Assembly (NCBI GenBank): GCA_038373865.1 | Contig: JAXGGA010002850.1 | Span: 1 to 64,000 of the forward strand | Reading direction: 5' to 3' | From: Uloborus plumipes | Taxonomy: Eukaryota > Arthropoda > Arachnida > Araneae > Uloboridae | DNA: 64,000 nt | Shown here: positions 1 to 10,400 of the stretch, in pieces | Layout of the letters: each line of letters begins with the position of its first letter | Numbering within the stretch: the first letter of the stretch is position 1 | Notes under the pieces: model-generated | The model's input: the letters and a program-made list of their open reading frames with translations, nothing else | The model's database searches: none | What the model was told of the DNA's origin: nothing | Position numbers and translations under genes: made by a program

Positions 1-1474
1 ACAAATTATAGGCTTCACCGAACATTTCCAAGTTGAAATTAAATTACCCTTGCATTTGGGGGACGACAAGAAGGGGGTTGAAAGAAAAACCGCCTTTTGA
101 CCATATCTCTTCGAAAATAGCTCGGAATAAGCTATCAATTTCAGTAATTAATTAGCATACTATGTATAATTACTGTACAAATTTTTATGAACGTACAACT
201 CTTACTTCTGAAGATATGAAACATTTTTGAAAAAACGGCAATTTTATTTGAAGGGTTTTTGCTCATAACACGCAGAGTTTTTGATCAAACCTTATCACAA
301 CTTCAGGAAAGATGACAAAATACAAGAGAAAGAACATACTAAAGCGGTAAATAAAAATATTAAAAATTCGATGAGATATGAACGTTAAAAGGAAATATTT
401 TTTCACGGCGCATGCGCGAACGACAGAAATTTATAACTACAAAAATATTGTAGCCTGATTTATACTGCATCTTATAAAAAAAGTTTCAGTTGAATATCAT
501 GAAAAATGAAAAAGATATCAGCGATCTAGTGAACTGTATTTCATTCATTCGCAGACAATACATAAATAGTGAGGGGCTGTCCACAAATAGTGTCGTGACA
601 ATCGATCATTTTTTTTCAATGTTAAATTGTATACAGTTTGAAAATTTATATTCGGCATAGAAGTCACATTTCCTTATACGTAGCCCTTATACGAAGACCT
701 TATACGTAGGTTTCCAAAAGTATCCGGACACCCTCTGAAACGTTGGTTTTGAACGACGACGCAATAACCTTTAATTTAAAAATAGCTCTTTGTGGACAGA
801 CCCTCACTATTTATGTATTGTCTGCGAATGAATGAAATACAGCTCACTAGATCGCTGATATCTTTTTCATTTTTCATGATATTCAACTGGAACTTTTTTT
901 ATAAGATGCAGTATAAATCAGGCTACAATATTTTTGTAGTTATAAATTTTTGTCGTTCGCGCATGCGCTGTGAAAAATTATTTCCTTTTAACGTTCATAT
1001 CTCATCGAATTTTTAATATTTTTATTTACCGTTTTAGTATGTTCTTTCTCTTGTATTTTGTCATCTTTCCTGAAGTTGTGATAAGGTTTGATCAAAAACT
1101 CTGCGTGTTATGAGCAAAAACCCTTCAAATAAAATTGCCGTTTTTTCAAAAATGTTTCATATCTTCAGAAGTAAGAGTGGTACGTTCATAAAAATTTGTA
1201 CAGTAATTATACATAGTATGCTAATTAATTACTGAAATTGATAGCTTATTCCGAGCTATTTTCGAAGAGCTATGGTCAAAAGGCGGTTTTTCTTTCAACC
1301 CCCTTCTTGTCGTCCCCCAAATGCAAGGGTAATTTAATTTCAACTTGGAAATGTTCGGTGAAGCCTATAATTTGTATGACTAAAGTTAAAGAACAATTGA
1401 TCACTTATTTCTCGAGCTATATGTAAAAATGTGAATTTTTGAAAGTGTCCGGATACTTTTGGCCACCTAGTGTA
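1..1474. mobile_element. Foldback (snapback) element with Tc1-like terminal repeat
   Basis: Bases 1-586 are the reverse complement of about 790-1376, leaving a spacer of roughly 200 bases. The window starts inside the left arm, so the element is cut by the window edge. The right edge, 1441-1472, reads on the minus strand CACTAGGTGGCCAAAAGTAT followed by CCGGACAC and is flanked by TA, which is the style of Tc1/mariner terminal repeats. A second copy of this motif, in the opposite orientation, lies in the spacer at about 707-735. Short reading frames in the arms are by-products of the repeat. No transposase is present, so this is non-autonomous. A related fragment of the arm occurs near 40080-40130. 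Confidence 0.75.
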
Positions 1475-1724
1475 TATAGAAGAGTTGGATTCGTGAAAAT
1501 TTTCGAATGTCGAATTTTGACGGATTTGCACGTTTTGAGTGGCGCTGAGTCCATTTCGACATTTTTTGGAAAATGTCTGTCTGTGTGTCTGCGTGTGAGT
1601 CTGCATGTGTGTGACCAGTTTTTGTAGCCGCGCTAGAGCAAAAACCACTGCATGAAATCGAACAAAAATTTTTGCACACATGTACCACCATGTGAACTGG
1701 TACACCTGACTTTTTTTTTAGCGA

Positions 1725-2245
1725 ACTCCTCCAAGGTGGAATGAGCAATCGCACGTGTTCTGCGCGTGGGTGATTGCTATATCTCAGGATGTAACCGGCG
1801 GAATCAAACGAAAATTGGTCCATAGGTAGACCCTCTGGGGCCTCAATGGCGCAGTGGGTCTGCCCGTCAGTTTGTAATCTCAAGAGGCGCGGGTTCGATT
1901 CCCGCCTTTGCCCTGGGTGTAACTTCCTTTTCTGTGCTGTAAATTCTTTCCTTCAATAAAATCTGTATTGTACTATCTGTGGAGGCAAGGCGCGTAGTAC
2001 GCAGTCTTCATGTGTGTCGAAGTTTATTGACTTCTAGAATAGAATAGAATAGGTAGACCCTCTGTTTACAGGTGCTGATTCAATTTGTTTGTCAATATCT
2101 CAAAGGGAGGTAGAGCAATCGCACGTGTTCTGCGCGGAGGTGATTGCTATATCTCAGGAAGTAACTGGCGGAATCAAACGAAAATGGTCCATAGGTAGAC
2201 CCTATTGAGTTCAAGTGCTGATTCAATTTGTGTGCCAATATCTCA
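1725..2245. repeat. Tandem repeat, unit about 141 bp, interrupted by a SINE
   Basis: The phrase GCAATCGCACGTGTTCTGCG occurs at 1746 and 2114. After subtracting the inserted SINE and its target duplication the period is about 141 bases. The phrase TGCTGATTCAATTTG recurs at about 2071 and 2216, giving the same period. Roughly two and a half copies are visible. The flank at 1570-1620 is rich in TGTCTG/TGTGTG. Noncoding. Confidence 0.75.
1838..2049 (+). mobile_element. tRNA-derived SINE with (AGAAT)n tail
   Basis: The head has pol III promoter-like boxes: an A-box-like TGGCGCAGTGGG and a B-box GGTTCGATTCC inside a perfect T-arm (GCGGG/CCCGC). The tail is an AGAAT repeat. The insert is bracketed by a 15-base direct repeat, TAGGTAGACCCTCTG, at 1823-1837 and 2050-2064, which is the target-site duplication. 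The anticodon stem pairs poorly, so this is a SINE head and not a working tRNA gene. Confidence 0.85.
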
Positions 2246-3904
2246 AATGCGGGGGGTTGTGAGCAATCAAAAGTGCTTATTTTGTCATTGCACCTACTGT
2301 ATCTCAAGAAATATTGCTGCGATTTGAATAAAATTTGGAATAACACTAACCCAATATGGGAGCAAGCATCGATTAAATTTTGGCGCCAATCGCCCCAGGG
2401 GGAGAGTGGGGGTGATTTTTGCGCTTAGTCAACAATGCGAAAAATTAATTCATTAAAAAATCGCTTTCACGCTATTTAATTATCAAAACAGCTGAAAGCT
2501 TTCAATGATTTGAAATTTTTAACTGTTGCCAGTTTCTTTTTACTAACAAATAAAATGTTTGCAATTAATCTAAACAAAGCTTTTGCAATGATTTCCAATT
2601 TCGCTCATTGATTCTGCATTTGCAGGGTTATTACGATAATTGGGAAATTGGAGCTGTCTCCAATTATTCGGGCGAGTACGTATTTTATTTTGTAACCAGG
2701 AATTCATAAGATAGACATAGAAGAAAGTTTCGTGACGGCCACGACAGCTAGTTGTTGATGTGCTTACTTAGTAGTTTTCCAACACAAAATATGCATACGC
2801 CACAATGTAACTAACAAAGCAATAACATCACTCTTTTATACAGTAAGAAAAGAATCGGATAAAAGTGTCTCTTTTCAGCAGTACTCACACACAAAAACAT
2901 TGCCATTTGCCCTGTCACCCAGTTATTTTTGTAAATCCTTTGTTTAGATTAAAAACCATGTCTTCTATGTTTATTAATAATACGTGAATGTTTCTCTATT
3001 TGTGCAACTATTAGTTCTATACTTTATTAAAAAACAGTAATATAAACTACAGAATCAGTGAAAAGAGAATGTCGCAAATTGAAATCGCTTCATTTTTCTG
3101 CCCTAACAGCGAAGTCATTCTATATATGTACAATGTACATACATATAAATTGTGTTCTGCTTTCTTGAAATAAACGTCTTCTGTGTATAAACATATATCT
3201 TGAGCAAATACTTACATCAAGTTAAGCTGGCCCTAGACGCAAACCTTTCTTCAAAGCAGTCTGGGAATTTAGAGCTCTTAATATAGCAGCAGTTACATTC
3301 TAGCCAAATTTCTCTAATCCAATACATTTCGCGGGGCTCCATAGTTGCCAGGAAATTGTCTGGCATCAGGTCAATGCGATTCCTTTGATGCTTTGAATTA
3401 CAAACAAGACGTCTAGACACATTTGTACTGGAACTGTAATTTGTAATGGCCGTAAACAACTCAGAAGAATAAGACGGAGACATAATCTTAATATTTGTTG
3501 GCTTCTACTCCACCAATATATAGTTCCGTTCGGTCTAAGTACCTAACAACTACATGAAGTTTTAAAATGTCCTATCTTAGACAAAACATTCAAAACTATG
3601 CTGTGAAGCATAATTATATACACACAATACCAGCAATAAAAAATGCATTTATTTTATTTTAAAGCTAGCTTTTCTCCCGAAGATTTTTTTTCTCTGTTCC
3701 CCTTCACTATAAATTTTAATCTTTCATAACTCTAAATTTATCAAATTCTTATCAAGTAATTAAACTATAAACTACTTTTTTAAATCACTGTTACCTTAAC
3801 ATATCTTGGTCAATCATAAGTCTGAATAGTTTTTTTATTGTAGAACTCTAGATTAACCTACTTTCCACTATTATCAGTCTCACTTCCTACATAATGTTGT
3901 TGTT
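2246..3904. other. No recognisable feature
   Basis: AT-rich sequence with no repeat boundary or protein family that I can recognise. An 88-codon open frame on the minus strand (3217-3483) does not resemble any family known to me, although a donor-like GTAAGT follows its stop on that strand. Confidence 0.5.
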
Positions 3905-4398
3905 GTCTTGTGGCAGTTAGACTGGCAATTTGGGGTGCGGTGCTTCACTTTTCCAACTGTACCGGAATTTGGTGTGAAGTCCGACTTCCACAGTGCACAC
4001 ATACCCTAAAGTCGGGTTACTTGGACCCTAGGGGATTACTTGAGCCCATTACAGTAAAATGATAAAATTTAGGTTTGGTACTTATTAGTTGAAGACTTGC
4101 ACGTAGTTCCTCGTTTCTCCTCTAGGTTGAAGCACTCTGCAGTCTCTAATGCTAGTACCAAACCCAGATTTTATCATTTTACTGTGGGCTCAAGTAACCT
4201 CCTTGTGGGTCCAAGTAGCCCGACTTTACGGTAACACAAAGACCCGTTTATAGGGTGGGCAACTATTCACAGCACAACAACGCATTCATGAAAATAAAGG
4301 ACAAGGACAGGAGAGAGAAAGTACATCCATGCCAGAGTCGGGATTCAAACCACTGGACCACTCAATCTTTGTCAGACTGCTCTGATTATAGTTCCTAC
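3905..4398 (-). mobile_element. tRNA-derived SINE, antisense, split by a MITE
   Basis: Same family as the SINE at 25607-25877. Read on the minus strand it has the head (GCAGTCTGAC..., B-box GGTTTGAATCC), the CTCTCTCCTGTCC stretch, the CCTATAAACGGGT block and the GAAGTCGGACTTCACACC 3' part. The family sequence is broken at 4007-4228 by an inverted-repeat element. Without the insert the SINE is about 270 bases, matching the intact copy. Confidence 0.8.
4007..4228. mobile_element. 222-bp MITE inserted in a SINE
   Basis: Terminal inverted repeats: left TAAAGTCGGGTTACTTGGAC, right GTCCAAGTAGCCCGACTTTA. The second inner block (AAATGATAAAAT, then TTTGGTAC) is also mirrored, so most of the element is palindromic. 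No coding capacity. The position inside the SINE body is clear by comparison with 25607-25877; the exact target duplication is not. Confidence 0.8.
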
Positions 4399-4867
4399 AC
4401 AGTATCGAAGGTCATTAAGATTTTTTTTCTCGAAAACTCTTTTTTGAGTTTTAAGAGTTCTTTTGTTTATCCGAAAATTATGAAATATTATTCTTTAAAA
4501 TCACAACTAAGCAAAACACCGTAGGGGTGGTTTTTAGATAATCTCGTAGTATAAAACCAAAAATGACTATAATAGAACAAAATAAACATTTTTAGGGGAA
4601 CAACATTGTCTACAGTACACCAAATTGTCAGACAGACTTCCAGAAAAGCTCCATTATGACTTACTTTTTAAATAATTATAACAGAAGTAACTTTAAACTG
4701 AACTCCAGACGCTATTAAAAAAAGTAATTTTACCATTTAATTGACATATAACACTCAGTTTTCCTTATTAAAAAGGTATTCATGTTTTGACAATAATTAA
4801 ATATTGTAAAAACATGACATGTACAATTTACAATAATTAAATCTTTCGATTTTATTTGAATGTTATA
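4399..4867. other. No recognisable feature
   Basis: AT-rich flank between the SINE and the LTR retrotransposon. The last five bases before the element (CTGAC, 4868-4872) are its target duplication. Confidence 0.5.
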
Positions 4868-4872
4868 CTGAC

Positions 4873-6478
4873 TGTGATATGCATCACATTGCATCACATT
4901 AATCCCTTTACAACTGCACCCACTCATCGTTCCCATGAGAAACAGAGCCCAGAAAGCAAGCGTGAGCCCCGGGGAATGCGGGAATGCAGCGTCTACAAAA
5001 ATGCGGATGATGCAACATTTTGCAACACTTTTCACATAGAATAAAATGCAAATGAAGCAACGAACTTTTTCAACCGCTCTAACGGATAACTAATGCTGCG
5101 AGCCGCTGACGAATAGGGAAAGCGGAGGTCAAGGACTTGGCTTTATGGGAAGGAATTCGGCGCGGTCTCCCAGGAAGTTTTGTGTAGCTTGAGCTTTCCA
5201 GCGGTTCTCTGTCTTCCACATCGAAAAGCAAGTGTTGCGAGCTCGAGCACTCGGGTGTGGAACTGCCAAGATGAAGGAAGGAGGTTGAACAGCGAGCGCA
5301 GGAGCGCAGGGAGGAGCTCCGGGACCCCGGACGGTGGCCGGTTGGAAAGAGCCCGCAGATAATTTGATTGCAGTCGACACCAACTTCCCCCTGTCTAGCC
5401 ATCTGAGACACCGGTACAAACTACCGCCCGTGAGAATTGACCTGGATACACATGGAGCAGAAAGTAACAAGTAACTCCTTTATTGCTATTACCGCCTACA
5501 TTTTGAAAGTCCCTGTAAGAGGCTCATAGCGGACTATCTAAGCACATAGTCCTCCGTGCATAAGTCTGCTCACCGCTTCCCATTTTGACCCGCGAGGAAA
5601 GTTAGACATGCTTTCAGTGAAGTTTTTGAAATATACCTTTTTGTGGTGAAAGTTTTGGCCCATGTCTGTACGGGGTCGTTTGTTGAAGATAATACGAGGA
5701 AATAAGAAATTACGGGTATGAAATTTGCTTTTTTATGTAGACAAATCTGAACGTATTGTAAAATTGAGTTTTTATGCATATGTGAAACATGTCATCCTTT
5801 GGAAAAGTTAAAATAATAGTATGGAAACGTTTTTTTGGTGTAGACAAATTCTGAATATACAGAGAATTGAGTTTTTTATGCATATGTGAAACATGTCATC
5901 CTTTTGTGCAGTGTTCTCCATACAAAGCCCCAAACTGCTGCGATACCCATGTTTTGTTTACCATGAAGTTATATACTCCCAAAACTAGTACTAATAGTGA
6001 ATTGTATTCAATGAAAATATTGTCTCTATAACATGATTCAATAAATTACTTGTTTATGTTTCCCCTAAGAAATCCATGTGTTTTTCTTTCAGAGTGTTTT
6101 TTTTGTTTTATGTTTTTGATGAATTTGACTATTTACTGATGGATAATTTTATTGCCCTTTCATGCTCTTCGTCAAATTCTTACGAGGGAGAATAAAGCCG
6201 GTTTCTGGTCAGGATGTTTCTATCCTCCAATCTTTCCCCGATGCGACTCGAAGCTGTCGGTAACTTTATAACATCCTTCATTTTATAATCTACTTTGTAT
6301 TTTCAGGAACAGTTTCCCAAAATGACGGGTGCCCTCTTACCCTTTTGATGTTTCTAACATCCTACGCGTATAGATCCCCTTCGGTGGGGGTTCTGAAGAA
6401 CCTGGAGGTTAGTTTACAACGCGCAAAATGTACTACTTTTCCATGAAGAAACCTTTTGAACCCAAATCCCCCACCACA
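4873..6478 (+). repeat. 5' LTR
   Basis: 1606 bases, TG...CA ends. The first third is GC-rich and unlike the rest. It starts with two copies of GCATCACATT. An internal tandem duplication of about 66 bases (5736-5800 and 5839-5904, period 103; shared phrase GTGAAACATGTCATCC) is present in both LTRs and so predates the insertion. Candidate polyadenylation hexamers AATAAA lie at 6040-6045 and 6191-6196. Relative to the 3' LTR it has extra bases such as a repeated GGAGCGCA near 5300. Confidence 0.95.
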
Positions 6479-6480
6479 TA

Positions 6481-6675
6481 CTTTGGTGCCGTGACCAGGA
6501 TATTTTTTTTTTCTTCTTTCCCCATCGTAATATTTTTTTTAGTAACGTGACCAGATTTTTTTTTTTTCCTTTTTCCCCATCGGAACATCTTTGTGCCGAG
6601 TGACCAAATTTGCTTTGTTTTCCCAATCGGAACATGTTTTGGTTTCATGACCAACCAGGATGTTTTTTTTTCCCA
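6481..6675 (+). repeat. Four imperfect tandem copies of a PBS-containing unit
   Basis: Units of about 40-55 bases start at about 6481, 6538, 6589 and 6635. Each opens with a PBS-like segment (GTGCCGTGACCAGGA, GTAACGTGACCAGA, GTGCCGAGTGACCAAA, GGTTTCATGACCAACCAGGA) followed by a T-rich tract and CCCCATCGGAACAT or a variant. Only the first carries the exact TGGTGCC needed for priming. Confidence 0.75.
6484..6501 (+). other. Primer-binding site, probably for tRNA-His
   Basis: TGGTGCCGTGACCAGGAT begins five bases after the 5' LTR. TGG is complementary to the CCA end of a tRNA, and TGCCGTGACC is complementary to the acceptor end typical of tRNA-His (...GTCACGGCA). Assignment to tRNA-His is from memory of tRNA sequences; the role as primer-binding site follows from its position. 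Confidence 0.75.
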
Positions 6676-7412
6676 CCCTCCCTACCCTATTTTGACTTGT
6701 TTTCTAGAATGAAAACTTTTGCTTTTGTAATTCCTCAGTATGCGAGTGAATTGTTTTGACTTTGTGTCGAATTCATTTTGTCAAATTTTTTTTTGTGACA
6801 TGCAATTAAATTTTTCTCTTTTAATTTAATGAGGAAAGTTTACCTTTTTGTTCATTGAATTGAGAATGATCATAAGAGTCCCAGTCATGAAAAGAGAAGC
6901 TGTTCCTGTATAGGGTCATGCCAATGGTTATTATGCAATGTTTGATTTCTTTGTGACTATTGTTCTGCAAATGCTTTTTATATGACTTGTTTATATGTGT
7001 GAGACACAGACAAAAACACACAGAACACAAATGTTTTCAATTTATGGCATGATCCCCGTGTTGCATTATTTGTTGTGTGAATTTACAATGAAAATTTTAA
7101 ATATTTTGGTGATATTTACTGAGACAAATTGAGGTATTCTTTGTGACATGATATGAAAATTCTGTGATACATTTTCAATTTTATGTGTGTCAGGGAATCC
7201 CAAGCAGACGAAACTCATTTCCACCTTAAGTTTTTTTGGGTGTATGAGCTAGTGATAACTTTTTCTCTCCCTCGCTGCAACTCCATGTTGTGCACTGTGA
7301 TGAGAATTTGACTTTTTTCTCGTTTTGCTCACACGCTTAGACATGGCTAGAAACCGTCAGGCTGCTCCGACAGCAACTACCCCTCGCACAAGCTCGACCA
7401 AAAGCTCCCTTC
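6676..7412 (+). other. Retrotransposon 5' leader
   Basis: Noncoding leader between the PBS repeats and the long frame. An ATG in good context (ACATGG) at 7343 opens 34 codons that are one base out of phase with the gag-pol frame and overlap its start. Confidence 0.7.
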
Positions 7413-10400
7413 ATGTTCACAATTGCTCCATTTTCAGGAGAACCTGACCAGGTGGAGTACTTTGTTGAACAGTTGAAGGATTTAGCTAGAGTTAACAAAT
7501 GGGGGGAAGAGAAGTCAATTTTGTACTTAAAAAGCAAGCTCACCGGAGCCGCTTTCCGATACATGAAAGATACTCCACGTTTGAGGTATGCAACTTCGCT
7601 GGATGTTCTCACAAGTGCATTAATTGACTTTTTCAAAAAACCAGATATGACATACACTATGACTGATTTTCATCAGATTGCTTTCCAACCCAATGAGTCA
7701 ATTTTGAGCATAGCTCATAGAATTACAGTAATCACAACACATGTCTTCAAAATTACTAATGCTGAGGCCATTGATCAAATTTTGCTACAGAAATTCATAA
7801 GCGTCCTCCCACAAACAGTCAGAATAAAAATTTTGGAAGAAAATATTTCCAAATTTGACGAAGCTGTAAAAAGGGCACAAGAAATTGAAACAATTGTTGC
7901 TTCCGCAGAAGCTTACAGGACGGAAATACCCACTAATGAACACATACTAAAATTAGAAAAGAAAATTGTTGAATTAGAAAACAAACATAGGAAAGACACA
8001 GAAGTGGTAGCCTACACCACTGAGGTAAACAAAACTGAAATTGGTAAAAACACAAGAGAATTACCAAATACCTCACAATTTTTTGAACACAATCAAGAAG
8101 TTCGAAACACAAACCCTATCCGCTCTAAGAAAATTGTCTGTTTTTACTGCAATAAAACGGGACATTTTAGACGAAATTGTTTCCTTTTCCACAAACATGC
8201 CGGCAATGGGGCTAGAGAAAGAAATTACACAAATAGGGGTAACAGGAGAAGAGGCAACTTTAACTCTCAGCAACGAGGCAGAGGGTTTACCAACTATAAC
8301 TCAAATGTGCAAAACAGAAATTATGATCATGACAGATATGCACCAGAAGAGCAACACAGATTTTTTGAGAATTCAGGAAATAACTCTAATAATTACTATA
8401 GAGGACAACATAATTTTTCAAATTTCCTGAACACAACGAGTGAGAGGAAAACGTTCAATGATCAAGGCACTCAAAGTTGTTTTCCAGTAAAAATTACTGA
8501 TAAGAAAGTAGATGGTAATGAACCTTTGTCTGCTTCGGAACCCCTCAGAAACTGTGTACCACCCAATGATAATTACCAAAATGCATATTTGGTTAATACA
8601 AACTATGACTTTGCACCCACACAATCACACTACACAATTCCTAACACAAATTTTGAAACAAGTAACAACAAGGTGTCAAATGGACTGTTATATGACACGC
8701 TTGATCATGAACTTTATCAAAATAACACAAATGTAAACTCCAGGGCAGTTAAGACCCTGTCTTCTACACAAACACAGACCTCACCTGTCAGAGGTAAACA
8801 CAAGTTCCCTTCAGTTGAGGCGGTAGAATTTATACCAGGCTCTTTTAATTTGTTAAATGAGACGCCGAAACACATTTATAACAAAATGCCATTTGTGGAG
8901 ATTCAAATAAGTAACAATTTAGTAGTTGCACTCCTCGACACAGGCAGTTCAATTTCAATTTTAAACGAAAACACCTTTAATTCACTCAAAGAAAAGTCGA
9001 AATTTAGGTATTTGTCTTCCAGACCAGTCTCAATTGAAACGATAAACTCAACTGTTCATTGCAAAGCATGCGTTGAATTTTCTTTCAAAATTAACAAATT
9101 CTTTTTCAAGCACAACTTTTATATAATAAATTATCACAACGACTCTACTTTCAAAGCGGTCTTAGGGTATGATTTTATCCTAAAATACAATTTGTCAATT
9201 GACTCTGCTAATTTATCAGTGGCATATGATGGTAATAAAATCCCTCTCATGACTGATAGTGCGAATGAACAAAACAAAAATACACAACTCCAGAACTTTG
9301 ACAATGTGAATGCAATGACTTTTTCTAAAGTTATTTTGAATCCATATGAGGAAACATATGTCCCACTTTTTGCGGATGATGATCAAGTCACTCCAGGCCA
9401 ATTTTTATTTGAGAAAAATTCAAATGTCGATCAAAACATTGAATTAACTGACTCGATAATACAAATTGAAAAAGGGGAAAAGGAACACAAGGATAAAAAG
9501 GTGAGAAATAAATTCTACATGTATATAAGAAATACTTCTGCTCAAAAGTTACATGTAAGGAAGAATACTAAAATTGGAATCTTGTCACATATTGTGGATA
9601 TAAAGGAATTTTATACACCCGCAACACAGACTACACATTATTCGAACTTCATTAAACCGACAAAAGAGGTGTTGGATTTAAGAAAAAAAGAGTTTAATTT
9701 ACAAAATTTTAATTTGGATCACCTTAGAGAAGAAGAGTCAGGAACAATAAAAAAAATTCTCCAGGAAAATTGGGAATGTTTTTCCACTTCTCTAAAGTCC
9801 CTTGGACACACAGACAGAGTACCAGTGGACTTTGCTTTTTCGAGCAATTCCGCAATTCGAGTTTTACCTTTTCCGGTACCTCAAAGCTTACAAGCTGAAG
9901 CAAAGAGACAACTAACGGAGCTACAAGAAGCTGGGTTGATCAGTCGTAGCCAATCCTCTTGGGGTAGTCCATGTTTATTAGTCAAGAAACGTCTTGATTC
10001 TTCGGGTATTCAAAAATACAGACTTGCACTTGATCTAAGACTAGTGAATTCGTTAATTTCCCACTCGAGTTACCCACTTCCTAAGATTAATACATTAATC
10101 AACTCACTATCCCAATACAAATACTTCACAACACTTGATCTCCAGTCGGCTTACCATCAAATACATATGCCTGAGAAATTTCGAGACAAGTTCTCTTTCG
10201 TTACTCCTTGGGGATCTTTTGCTTTCAACCGCCTAGTTTTTGGAGCAAAGAGTTGTGCCTCCATTTTCCAGCATCTCACTGATCTTATAATTGAAACTAC
10301 AGAGGAACCAACAATTTTCGGGTTCCAGGATGATTTTATAATTTGCTCGAATAGTCTAGAACACTTACAGCAAAGTTTAACAAAATTCCTACAAGTCATA

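Noticed and set aside
1838..1912. Possible functional tRNA gene
   Set aside because: Good T-arm but poor anticodon-stem pairing, and it forms the head of a SINE with tail and target duplication.
3217..3483. 88-codon minus-strand frame followed by a donor-like GTAAGT
   Set aside because: No family recognised, no acceptor or neighbouring exon seen, and the donor lies after the stop; could be chance in AT-rich DNA.
5079..5470. Overlapping frames in the 5' LTR (and the same at 15218-15610)
   Set aside because: They sit in the GC-rich part of the LTR where stops are rare, differ between the two LTRs through indels and match nothing I know.
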